Shown here: piece after piece, positions 51,558 through 58,069 of the stretch
How positions within the stretch are numbered: position 1 is the first letter of the stretch
How the letters are laid out: each line of letters starts with the position of its first letter
DNA from: Pseudomonadota bacterium
GTDB lineage: Bacteria; Pseudomonadota; Gammaproteobacteria; Burkholderiales; Burkholderiaceae_C
Assembly: GCA_022566735.1 (NCBI GenBank)
Contig: JADFIG010000021.1
Coordinates: 1 to 58,069, forward strand
Reading direction: 5' to 3'
Length of the DNA stretch: 58,069 nucleotides
Translations under genes and position numbers: made by a program
Notes under the pieces: model-generated
The model's database searches: none
What the model was told of the DNA's origin: nothing
The model's input: only the letters and a program-made list of their open reading frames with translations

Positions 51558-52964
51558 TCACTGGGCGCCTTCGCGGAAGAGCACCACGCTGACGGTCTCG
51601 AACAGCACCAGCAGGTCCAGGAACAGCGAGTTGTTCTTCACGTAGTACAGGTCGTACTGGTGCTTGTGCAGCGCGTCTTCCACCGAGGCGCCGTAGGCAT
51701 AGCGCACCTGGGCCCAGCCGGTCACGCCAGGCTTCACACTGTGGCGCACGTCGTAGAACGGGATCTGCTCCTTGAGCTGGGCCACGAAGGTGGGGCGCTC
51801 GGGGCGCGGGCCGACCATGCTCATCTCGCCCTTGAGCACGCTGATGAGCTGCGGCAACTCGTCGATGCGCGTCTTGCGGATGATCTTGCCCACGCGGGTC
51901 ACGCGGGCGTCGTTCTTCTTGGCCCACACGGCCACGCCGTCCTTTTCCGCGTCGTTGCACATGCTGCGGAACTTCAGGCACATGAAACCCTTGCCGCCCA
52001 GGCCCACGCGCTCCTGGCTGTAGATCAGCGGGCCCTTGCTTTCCAGCTTGATGGCGATGGCCGTGACCAGCATCACCGGCGACGCCAGCAGCAGCAGGGT
52101 GGCCGAGGTGACGACGTCGAAGATGCGCTTGATGACGATGCGGGCACGGTTCTGCGCGAAGCCTTGGCCATAGACCAGGAAGCTGGCCTTGAGGCTGTCC
52201 ACCGGCACTTCGCCCGTCGTCTTTTCGTAGAACGCGGCCAGGTCCATCACCGGGATGCCCTGGATGCGCGCCTGCAGCAGCTGGTCCATGGGCACGTTGC
52301 CGCCGCGTTGTTCCTTGACGGCCACGATGATCTGGTTGACGTCGTGGCGGCTGACGATGTCTTCGATGGTGGCGGCGCGCGGGAAGATGTTGAAGCGCTT
52401 GTCCTCGACCGGCAGCACCGACTCGCCGGCGGGGTAGAAGCCCACCACGGAGTGGCTGCGCAGGCGGCGCGACTTCAAGTCGGCGGCCACGGCATGGGCT
52501 TCGTTGCCCGTGCCCACGATCAGCACGCGTTGCTGCACCAGCGAGCCGTTCCAGGCGGTCAGCAGCAGGCCGCGCACCAGCACCAGGCCGACCATCAGGT
52601 AGGCAATGGCAACGCCCATCAAGTGGTGGGCCTGGGAGCCGTCGACCGAGGTCTTGATGGCCAGTTGGTAGGCGATGGGGGCGGCGATCAGGCAGCCCAG
52701 CACGGCGCGACCCAGCTTGGCGCGGGCGGTCTTGCGCTCTGCGCCTTCACGGTAGACGCCCACCAGACCGCAGTGCAGGGGGATGAGGAAGGCGAAACCC
52801 AGTCCGGCGCGCACCGCGGTCGACAGCCCGAAGTTGCCGGAGTCACCATAGAGGTGCGCCAGGGTCAGGGTGCCCAACAGGATGGCCATGAAGCTGGTCA
52901 GGCTGTCTGCGATCAGCTCGGCCAAGGTGACCAACGAAATGTGGTGCTGAAAGACCCGGAACAT
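51558..52964 (-). CDS. Polyprenyl-phosphate sugar-1-phosphate transferase, XrtA/PEP-CTERM locus type
   Basis: A 468-residue initiating transferase for exopolysaccharide. Several transmembrane helices (about 10-140) are followed by a nucleotide-binding-like domain (RVLIVGTGNEAHAVAADL). The C-terminal bacterial sugar transferase domain (about 275-468) has KRIFDVVTSATLLLL, PLIYSQERVGLGG, FMCLKFRSM, RIDELPQLISVLKGEMSMVGPRPERP and PGVTGWAQV. It transfers a sugar phosphate to undecaprenyl phosphate, the first committed step. Sequence style fits the EpsB_2 group that accompanies XrtA exosortase. A promoter with TTGACA lies upstream at 53048-53053. Confidence 0.92.
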   Translation of the reverse strand: MFRVFQHHISLVTLAELIADSLTSFMAILLGTLTLAHLYGDSGNFGLSTAVRAGLGFAFLIPLHCGLVGVYREGAERKTARAKLGRAVLGCLIAAPIAYQLAIKTSVDGSQAHHLMGVAIAYLMVGLVLVRGLLLTAWNGSLVQQRVLIVGTGNEAHAVAADLKSRRLRSHSVVGFYPAGESVLPVEDKRFNIFPRAATIEDIVSRHDVNQIIVAVKEQRGGNVPMDQLLQARIQGIPVMDLAAFYEKTTGEVPVDSLKASFLVYGQGFAQNRARIVIKRIFDVVTSATLLLLASPVMLVTAIAIKLESKGPLIYSQERVGLGGKGFMCLKFRSMCNDAEKDGVAVWAKKNDARVTRVGKIIRKTRIDELPQLISVLKGEMSMVGPRPERPTFVAQLKEQIPFYDVRHSVKPGVTGWAQVRYAYGASVEDALHKHQYDLYYVKNNSLFLDLLVLFETVSVVLFREGAQ

Positions 52965-53409
52965 GTTTCGCCTCTCTGCGGTTCGCTCGCTTGTGGCAAG
53001 AGCTGAAACCGTTGAACTGGTTTAGTAAGATTTTGTAATGGGCTCATTGTCAAGAAGATGACGTCGCACCAACATCCTTCGTTTGTGGGGTGGACCCTAA
53101 ACCTTGGGGGGTGCGCGATCCGCATCGCGAAATAATCCGATCGGATCATGATGTCTGTGGGTAAACCCTCTGCATGGTTCGCCCCTCATGTGATGGGGTG
53201 CGCCATGGTGTGGGTGCCCGGCTCCTGACCACACCATTGTGGTTGGGGGTGCCACCGTGCGGGGCTGTTTCGGCGGGGCGATGTCGCAAAATGCCGTGAA
53301 GCAGTGAGCGCAAATCCGATCTGCGTTTTTGCGCTGCAGCACGAACGCCACACGGCCGATACCGCACACTGGCACCGCGGTGGCGCCACACCGGCGGCGC
53401 CCTGGCGGC
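52965..53409. other. Intergenic region with promoter for the sugar transferase
   Basis: 445 bases between two minus-strand genes. On the minus strand TTGACA (53053-53048), 17 bases, then TCTTAC (53030-53025) form a plausible promoter about 60 bases before the sugar transferase ATG. A small hairpin ACCACA-CCAT-TGTGGT lies at 53228-53243. No gene was recognised; short frames lack ribosome sites. Confidence 0.5.
53025..53053 (-). promoter_or_regulatory. Predicted promoter of the sugar transferase gene
   Basis: TTGACA with a 17-base spacer and TCTTAC on the minus strand. The -35 is perfect and the -10 is weak, so an activator may assist. The expected start is about 55 bases before the ATG at 52964. 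Confidence 0.5.
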
Positions 53410-55566
53410 TCAGACCATCGCGGACAGGCTGCGCGGGTGGCGTTGCTTCCACCAGGCCGCCAGGTGGTCGGCAACGCGGCTGGCGGTCATGCCGTCCCAG
53501 AACTTGGGCAGGCGGCCCTTCTTGCCGCCGCCGCGGATGATCTCCGCGACCGCGCGGTGGATCAGGCTGCTGTTGCGGCCGACCGCGATGTTCGTGCCTT
53601 GCTCCACGGTGATGCGCCGCTCGGTGTAGTTGTGCAAGGTCAGGCAGGGCACGCCGAGGATGGTGGCCTCCTCCTGAACAGCGGACGAGTCGGTCAGCAC
53701 GCAGGCGGCCGTGCCCACCAGCCCCATCATCTTGAAATACGGCACGATGGGCAGCAGCGCCAGCTGGCTGGGCGGCACATCGCCGAGCAGATGGTGGGAC
53801 TGGACCAGCCCCCGCGTGGCCTCGTTGGCCACCCAGATCAGCGGCATGTCGCGGCTGATGGACTTGAGGACGCCGCACAGCTCGGCCAGCGCCTGGATCT
53901 GCTGGGCCTGGCCTTGCGTCTGCAGGTAAACCACACCGTAGCCGCGGCCAGCCTTGAGCAGGTCGGGCGACTGGTTGAACTGGCGCAGCGTGTACTTGGG
54001 CGGCGAGGCCTGGGGCAGCATGGCGCGCATGGTGTCCATCATCAGGTTGCCGGCAAACACCACGCGGTCGGCCGGGATGCCCTCGCGCGTCAGGTTGTCG
54101 TGTGCCACCCACTCGGAGGTCAGCAGCAGGTCGGCCATGTGATCGCACATCATGGCGTTGATCTCCTGCGGGCGGCTGCGATCGAAGCTGCGCAGGCCGG
54201 CCTCCAGGTGGACGATGGGGATGCCCTGGCGGTGTGCGGCCATGCTGGCGACCATGGCCGCGTCGTCGCCGCTTTGCACGATCACGGCCGTGGGCACGTA
54301 CTCGCCCAGCAGGTGGTCCAGCTGCCGCATGGTGTCGGCGGCCTGGGCCAGCGGGGTGCCGGCGGGCACCCGCACCTGGATGTCCGGGGCGCGCAGGCCC
54401 ATGTGCTCCGCCCAGTCGCTGCTGAGCTCGAAGCGGCCGGGCGCGTCGATGGCCAGCCACTTCAGCGCGGGCAGGTCATGGCGGCTGGCAAAGGCTTTTT
54501 GAAGCGCGGCGGCACGCACGCAGTCCGAGCGGGAGCTGCTGACGAGCAGCAAGAAGGCCTTGTCCGTGTCCACATGGGCCGTGGGCGTGAACAGTGGGTT
54601 GCGCAACTCGGGCTGGGCATGCAGCGACAGGACGCTGTCGGTCAGCGCGAGCGGCTGGGATTCGGCCAGGGCCGGTGCCGGCTGGGCGGTGACCAGGGGC
54701 GGCAGGTCGGCCTGGGGTGCGCCCGCCAGCGGCCTGGGGCTGAGCGTGGCCTCGCCGATCTCGGCGCGGATCTCCAGCGCGATGCGCGCCACGTCGGCGG
54801 CCGTGATCTCATCGCCCCCGGCCAGGAAGGTGGCCAGCAGGATGCGGTTGCACAGCAGGTTGATGCGCCGCGGGATGCCCGAGGTCCACTGGTAGATCTC
54901 GTCGAAGGCGTCGTCGTCGAAGCGTGGCCGGTCGGTCCAGCCGACCTTGTGCAGGCGGTGCTCGATGTAGCGGCGCGTCTCTTCCCGGTCCATGGGCCCC
55001 AGGTGGTAGGACGCGATCACGCGCTGGCGCAACTGCTCCAGGCTGCGCGACAGCAGCATGTCGCGCAACTCCGGCTGGCCGATCAGGAAGCTCTGCAGCA
55101 AGGCCTGGTTGCCGAACTGGAAGTTCGACAGCATGCGCAACTCTTCGATGGCATCGCGGCTGAGGTTCTGCGCCTCGTCGACGATGAGCACGGCGCGCTT
55201 GTTCTGCGTGGCCAGCAGGGTGAGGTAGGCCTCCAGCGTGGCGATCAGCTCGGCCTTGCTCTGGCCCTTGAGCGGCACCCCGAAGGCCGTGATGGCCGAG
55301 CGCAGCAGGTCGCCGGCTTCCAGCTGGGTGCTGACCAGTTGGGCCGCCACCACCTTGTCGTGGTCGATGTCGCTGAGCAGCGTGCGCACCAGCGTGGTCT
55401 TGCCGGCGCCGATGTCACCGGTGACGACGATGAACCCCTCGGCCTGGTAGAGACCGAACTTCAGGTAGGACAGGGCGCTGCTGTGGCCACGGCTGTCGAA
55501 GTAGAAGCTGGGGTCCGGGTTGAGCAGGAAAGGCGCGCCGCTGAGGCCGAAATACGACTCGTACAT
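53410..55566 (-). CDS. Fusion: XrtA-locus AAA ATPase joined to a UDP-GlcNAc 2-epimerase-like domain
   Basis: A 718-residue two-part protein. Residues 1-275 are an ExeA/GspA-like ATPase of the PEP-CTERM locus type: start MYESYFGLSGAPF, Walker A GDIGAGKTT at 50-58, Walker B AVLIVDEAQ at 125-133, and SGIPRRINLLCNR. A proline- and alanine-rich linker covers 275-330. Residues 335-705 have the WecB fold, with SGDDAAM (about 432), HLEAGLRS (E455), SRPQEIN (E468) and QEEATILGVPCLTL. The HRxE/HRPS motif is replaced by VVYLQTQGQ (545-553). The SGGIQEE loop reads DSSAVQEE (626-633). The ATPase and epimerase are normally separate genes at such loci. The epimerase half may bind nucleotide sugar without catalysis. 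Confidence 0.85.
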   Translation of the reverse strand: MYESYFGLSGAPFLLNPDPSFYFDSRGHSSALSYLKFGLYQAEGFIVVTGDIGAGKTTLVRTLLSDIDHDKVVAAQLVSTQLEAGDLLRSAITAFGVPLKGQSKAELIATLEAYLTLLATQNKRAVLIVDEAQNLSRDAIEELRMLSNFQFGNQALLQSFLIGQPELRDMLLSRSLEQLRQRVIASYHLGPMDREETRRYIEHRLHKVGWTDRPRFDDDAFDEIYQWTSGIPRRINLLCNRILLATFLAGGDEITAADVARIALEIRAEIGEATLSPRPLAGAPQADLPPLVTAQPAPALAESQPLALTDSVLSLHAQPELRNPLFTPTAHVDTDKAFLLLVSSSRSDCVRAAALQKAFASRHDLPALKWLAIDAPGRFELSSDWAEHMGLRAPDIQVRVPAGTPLAQAADTMRQLDHLLGEYVPTAVIVQSGDDAAMVASMAAHRQGIPIVHLEAGLRSFDRSRPQEINAMMCDHMADLLLTSEWVAHDNLTREGIPADRVVFAGNLMMDTMRAMLPQASPPKYTLRQFNQSPDLLKAGRGYGVVYLQTQGQAQQIQALAELCGVLKSISRDMPLIWVANEATRGLVQSHHLLGDVPPSQLALLPIVPYFKMMGLVGTAACVLTDSSAVQEEATILGVPCLTLHNYTERRITVEQGTNIAVGRNSSLIHRAVAEIIRGGGKKGRLPKFWDGMTASRVADHLAAWWKQRHPRSLSAMV

Positions 55567-55581
55567 GGGAAAGCGCGTTCC

Positions 55582-57174
55582 TCAGAAGCGGTGTTCCAGG
55601 CCGGCGAACACCATGTTCTCGGTGATGGTGCCGCCGCTGCCTTCGTAGACAGCCCGCATGTGGCGCAGGCCGCCCACCACCTGGCTGCGGGGCGACATCC
55701 AGGCCGACATCGTCAGGCGCAGGCCCAGTTCACGCGTCGAGGTGGTCGTGCCGGTGAGCAGGCTGATCGACTCCGCACGGCTGAAGCGCAGGCCCGCACT
55801 GAGCGTGCTCAGCGGCGTGACGCGGTGGTTGAGCTGGGTGTCGACATAGCGGTCCCGGGTGCGGCCGCCCGAGCCCAGGACGGTGGTCAGGGCGTTGGGG
55901 TCGAGGGGCTGCGAACGCAGCTGGCCGGCCGTCAGCAGCACCGTGCTGCGCACGCCCATCAGGGCCGCGCGTGCCGCGATGTTCTGGCGCAACTGCACAT
56001 TGAGGTCGTACAGGTCCCGGGTCGAGCCCAGCTGGCTGGGCAGGTTGCGCTGGACCATCAGGTCGTTGACGGCCTTGGCGCGTTCCGCTTCGTTGGGGAT
56101 GCGCGAGGTCAGCAAGGCGTCGAGCAGCACCTGGGTGGAGCCTCCCGCTGCCAGCCCCGAGGCGGTCGGGCTCGCATACGATTCGACCTGCCGGGTGCTG
56201 GTCAATCCCCATGCGACCTTGCTGGTGCGGTAGCTCAGGTCGCCACTCCAGCCCATGCCGAAGAACCTGTCTTCGACCAACGCTTTCAGTCGGGTCCGCT
56301 CGTTGGGGTGCCAGTCGGCTTGCGCGCCCTTGACCGTGCCGCTGAAATGCTGTTGCGGCAGGTCGGTCGACTCCCTGCCCAGCACCGGGCCCAGGTCGAG
56401 TTCCGGCGTCACGGCGTAGAGGAGCGTGCCCTTGACCAGGCGCTGGGTGTAGAGCGATTGCGCCTGCCCGTCTGCCTGGGTGTCCTGGTAGTTGGCCTCC
56501 AGCGCATAGCCCAGGCGCGTGGGCTGGCGCGTCAAGGCCACGCTGGCGCCATTGACGCTGGTGTTGGGGCGGCTGGCCAGCCCGCTGCTGTTGGCATTGC
56601 TGTGCACCTGCGAACGCTCCAGCCGTGCGCGCACGCGGGTCTGCGGATCCAGCTCGCGCTCCAGGAACGGACTCACGTGGACGCGCGTGTTGGTGTAGGT
56701 GTCGGCGGTGGTGGTGCCGGACGAGCTTGCCGACGTGAACTGCGAGCGAACCTGGTCGGCCGAGACGCTGGCGTCCAGGCCCAGTCCCTGGCGGGCCCAC
56801 TCGCTGTGCAGGGCGAGCCGGCCATTGGGCAGCACGCGGTCAGCCTGGGTGTTTTGCAGGTAGGTGACCGCGCTGACTTGCATCTGCCCCCGCACCGAGG
56901 TGGTGGGGCCCAGGTACTGCACGGACAAGCCTGGGCTGAGCGACAGGATGGTGTCGCTTTGCCTGGCGCTGTTGGACGCGAGCGTGGCGTTGTCGCTGTG
57001 GCTCACCTGGGCGCTCAGCGTGGGCGTCACCGCGACCCCGCTGGTGGGCAGGGCCGGCGCCTGCGGAGGCACTTGCTGGGCTTGAGCCAGGCCGTCCTGT
57101 CCGAGGGCCATCAGGCCCAGCCCGAGGGCGGTGGCCGAACGGCGGAAGTCACGGAGCGTAGTAGCCATAGCCAT
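55582..57174 (-). CDS. PEP-CTERM-locus outer-membrane beta-barrel protein
   Basis: A 530-residue secreted protein. A signal peptide (about 1-33, ending AQAQ) is followed by alternating amphipathic strands throughout, and the last residue is F (GLEHRF), the mark of a beta-barrel. It resembles the family found next to the XrtA-associated ATPase (TIGR03016-like), thought to export or anchor the polysaccharide. The start may be ATG 57174 or 57168; both overlap the end of the autokinase frame (stop at 57149), so they are translationally coupled. The fusion gene begins 16 bases after its stop. Confidence 0.82.
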   Translation of the reverse strand: MAMATTLRDFRRSATALGLGLMALGQDGLAQAQQVPPQAPALPTSGVAVTPTLSAQVSHSDNATLASNSARQSDTILSLSPGLSVQYLGPTTSVRGQMQVSAVTYLQNTQADRVLPNGRLALHSEWARQGLGLDASVSADQVRSQFTSASSSGTTTADTYTNTRVHVSPFLERELDPQTRVRARLERSQVHSNANSSGLASRPNTSVNGASVALTRQPTRLGYALEANYQDTQADGQAQSLYTQRLVKGTLLYAVTPELDLGPVLGRESTDLPQQHFSGTVKGAQADWHPNERTRLKALVEDRFFGMGWSGDLSYRTSKVAWGLTSTRQVESYASPTASGLAAGGSTQVLLDALLTSRIPNEAERAKAVNDLMVQRNLPSQLGSTRDLYDLNVQLRQNIAARAALMGVRSTVLLTAGQLRSQPLDPNALTTVLGSGGRTRDRYVDTQLNHRVTPLSTLSAGLRFSRAESISLLTGTTTSTRELGLRLTMSAWMSPRSQVVGGLRHMRAVYEGSGGTITENMVFAGLEHRF

Positions 57175-57312
57175 ATGCGTTGCTCCCTTTCGGCCCGCGG
57201 TACTTGTTGAGCATGGACAGTACCACGGGGTGGCTCTGCACGGCGGCGAAAGCCTGCTTGATGACGTTGATCGGCGTCTTGCTGGCCTCGATGACCATCA
57301 CCACCTGTCCCG
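57149..57312 (-). CDS. C-terminal fragment of an XrtA-locus tyrosine autokinase
   Basis: The last 45 or so residues of this frame (from SKTPINVIKQAFAAVQSHPV to a tail rich in G and Y) look like the end of the polysaccharide-locus tyrosine autokinase family. Those proteins finish in a phosphorylatable tyrosine cluster that controls chain length. The gene order autokinase - beta-barrel - ATPase is the normal order of such loci. Upstream of about 57285-57312 the frame continues into an unrelated biotin-carrier protein. The kinase domain itself is therefore missing from this window. Confidence 0.6.
57285..57312. other. Suspected chimeric junction
   Basis: On the minus strand the bases here encode GQVVMVIEA. 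This peptide can occur in both biotin-carrier domains (before the biotin lysine) and polysaccharide tyrosine autokinases. On one side lies carboxylase sequence, on the other the XrtA-type locus. A shared run of about 28 bases is enough for an assembler to join unrelated contigs. Confidence 0.65.
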
Positions 57313-57691
57313 CCTCTACCTCATCGTCTGCCTTCACGAGCACCTCTTGGATCACGCCCGCCATCGGTGACGTGAGCACCCATTCCTCGCCCTCAGCGAG
57401 CGCGTCAACGTCCACCGGATCGCCGGCGTGACGGCCGCGGCCGGGGGCCGGCGCCGCGATCGCGTACATCCGCGAGCCGATGACAACGTGGTAGCCCTGT
57501 GGTCCCTCTACTGCGAAGACTTCGTACGGCACCTTGTCCAGCAGCAGCGAGTAGTGCGCCGTCTCGCCGATCCGCTCCAGCCCTACCGGGTACCAGGTAT
57601 CGGCGAGGCGGACGTGGAGCCCGTCGTCCCGCTCTTCCACCTCGAGCTCGTGTTCTTCGCCATTCAGCGTCAGCCGGAGCGTTGACGCCAT
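57285..57691 (-). CDS. Biotin/lipoyl-carrier protein, C-terminus lost at the junction
   Basis: From ATG 57691 the frame encodes STLRLTLNGEEHELEVEE, then WYPVGLERIGETAHYSLLLD, then a biotinyl-type domain SPMAGVIQEVLVKADDEVEAG. A true carrier would continue with the EAMKM biotinylation site; here the sequence turns into EASKT and autokinase-like residues. It resembles the carrier subunit of acyl-CoA carboxylases. The start overlaps the end of the biotin carboxylase gene by 22 bases, a natural operon arrangement. The real 3' end is not present in this window. Confidence 0.6.
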
Positions 57692-58069
57692 CCCCGCCTC
57701 GTGCGCCCTTGCAGCAGCCGTCGCCGCCCGGCGGCGCGCCAGCCTGCGTCGCCGCTGCCCTTCGTTTCCAGGGCCAGCGGGCGGCGCTTCTTCTGATGCG
57801 TCAGGACTGCCGCCACCAGCAGCGCGGCCCGTTCGTCGGGATGGCCATCCGCCGAGTCCATCGAGAACTCCTCCTCCAGCCAACCGGTGTGGAACTGGCC
57901 GGTTAAGAAGCGTTCGTCTGTCAGGAGCTGCATGTGGAACGGAATATTCGTTTGTACGCCCAGCACCGCGTACTCGCGGAGGGCACGCAGCGTCCGTTGA
58001 ATCGCCTCGTCCCTGGTCGGTCCCCAGCAGATCAGTTTCGCCAGCATGGGGTCGTAGTGGTAGGAGATA
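57670..58069 (-). CDS. Biotin carboxylase, C-terminal part (runs off the window)
   Basis: About 133 residues of the C-terminal end of an acetyl- or propionyl-CoA carboxylase biotin carboxylase subunit. It opens with YHYDPMLAKLICWGPTRDEA and continues with ALREYAVLGVQTNIPF and FHTGWLEEEF, all typical of the biotin carboxylase C domain. The N-terminal ATP-grasp part is outside the window. The arginine-rich end overlaps the carrier protein start. It is probably not from the same chromosome as the rest (see junction at 57285-57312). Confidence 0.75.
   Translation of the reverse strand, partial: ISYHYDPMLAKLICWGPTRDEAIQRTLRALREYAVLGVQTNIPFHMQLLTDERFLTGQFHTGWLEEEFSMDSADGHPDERAALLVAAVLTHQKKRRPLALETKGSGDAGWRAAGRRRLLQGRTRRGWRQRSG

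Noticed and set aside
53367..53385. Sigma-54-like promoter TGGCAC-N5-TGGC
   Set aside because: The -12 element is imperfect and it points to the plus strand, where there is no gene.
53329..57210. Very long open frame on the plus strand (about 1290 codons) opposite the exopolysaccharide genes
   Set aside because: It is antisense to clearly recognisable proteins. High GC removes stops in the opposite strand, the translation is rich in H, G, R and Q with no domain, and there is no ribosome site.

Overview
The window looks like chromosome from a high-GC betaproteobacterium of the order Burkholderiales. The genes that suggest this are a thyA-folA pair, a mutL/miaA neighbourhood, tsaE-amiC next to queG, a nadB/nadC/nadA cluster, an EmrAB-type efflux operon with a NodT-like outer-membrane factor, and an exopolysaccharide locus of the XrtA/PEP-CTERM type. 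No database search was possible, so the genus is not assigned.

Positions 1 to about 10.4 kb are an accessory island. The first 49 bases are the start of an IS3-family transposase gene reading out of the window. Next come three overlapping tyrosine recombinase genes (a 'recombinase in trio', RIT, arrangement), a fourth recombinase of the Integrase_1 type on the other strand, about 1.2 kb with no credible gene, a ParM-like actin ATPase overlapping a small StbB/ParR-like partner, a CoiA-like nuclease-domain protein, and a P4-type integrase whose upstream region holds three copies of a 12-base element. A plasmid-like partition module beside an integrase suggests an integrative element that has been invaded by other mobile DNA.

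From 10.4 to 24.4 kb, almost all on the minus strand, are a hybrid histidine kinase translationally coupled to a periplasmic binding lipoprotein, a DUF4337 protein, a methyltransferase-thyA-folA operon, an orphan type VI secretion vgrG with a damaged 3' end followed by two unknown genes (a candidate effector/immunity pair), an OmpA-like lipoprotein and an MsbA-like ABC exporter. From 24.5 to 29.5 kb on the plus strand is marR - outer-membrane factor - emrA - emrB, behind a near-consensus promoter that may give a leaderless marR mRNA.

From 29.5 to 46.5 kb are housekeeping genes: an ODP-type metallo-hydrolase, miaA, an MFS pump, a pseudouridine synthase, mutL, a DedA protein, amiC, tsaE, queG, a quinone oxidoreductase, a zinc metallopeptidase, nadB, a ComFB-like gene, nadC and nadA. 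From 46.6 to 57.3 kb, all on the minus strand, is cell-envelope polysaccharide synthesis: a PAP2 phosphatase, a GT39-type transferase, a GT2 transferase, a flippase-like membrane protein, a polyprenyl-phosphate sugar transferase, a fusion of the XrtA-locus ATPase with a UDP-GlcNAc 2-epimerase-like domain, an outer-membrane beta-barrel, and the last 45 or so residues of a tyrosine autokinase.

At about 57.29 kb the autokinase frame changes without a break into a biotin-carrier domain, followed by the end of a biotin carboxylase. The two families share a similar short peptide at the junction. This looks like an assembly chimera, so the last 0.75 kb probably comes from another genome. The most interesting biology is the ATPase/epimerase fusion, whose epimerase half lacks conserved catalytic motifs, followed by the vgrG-linked unknown genes and the CoiA-like gene on the island.
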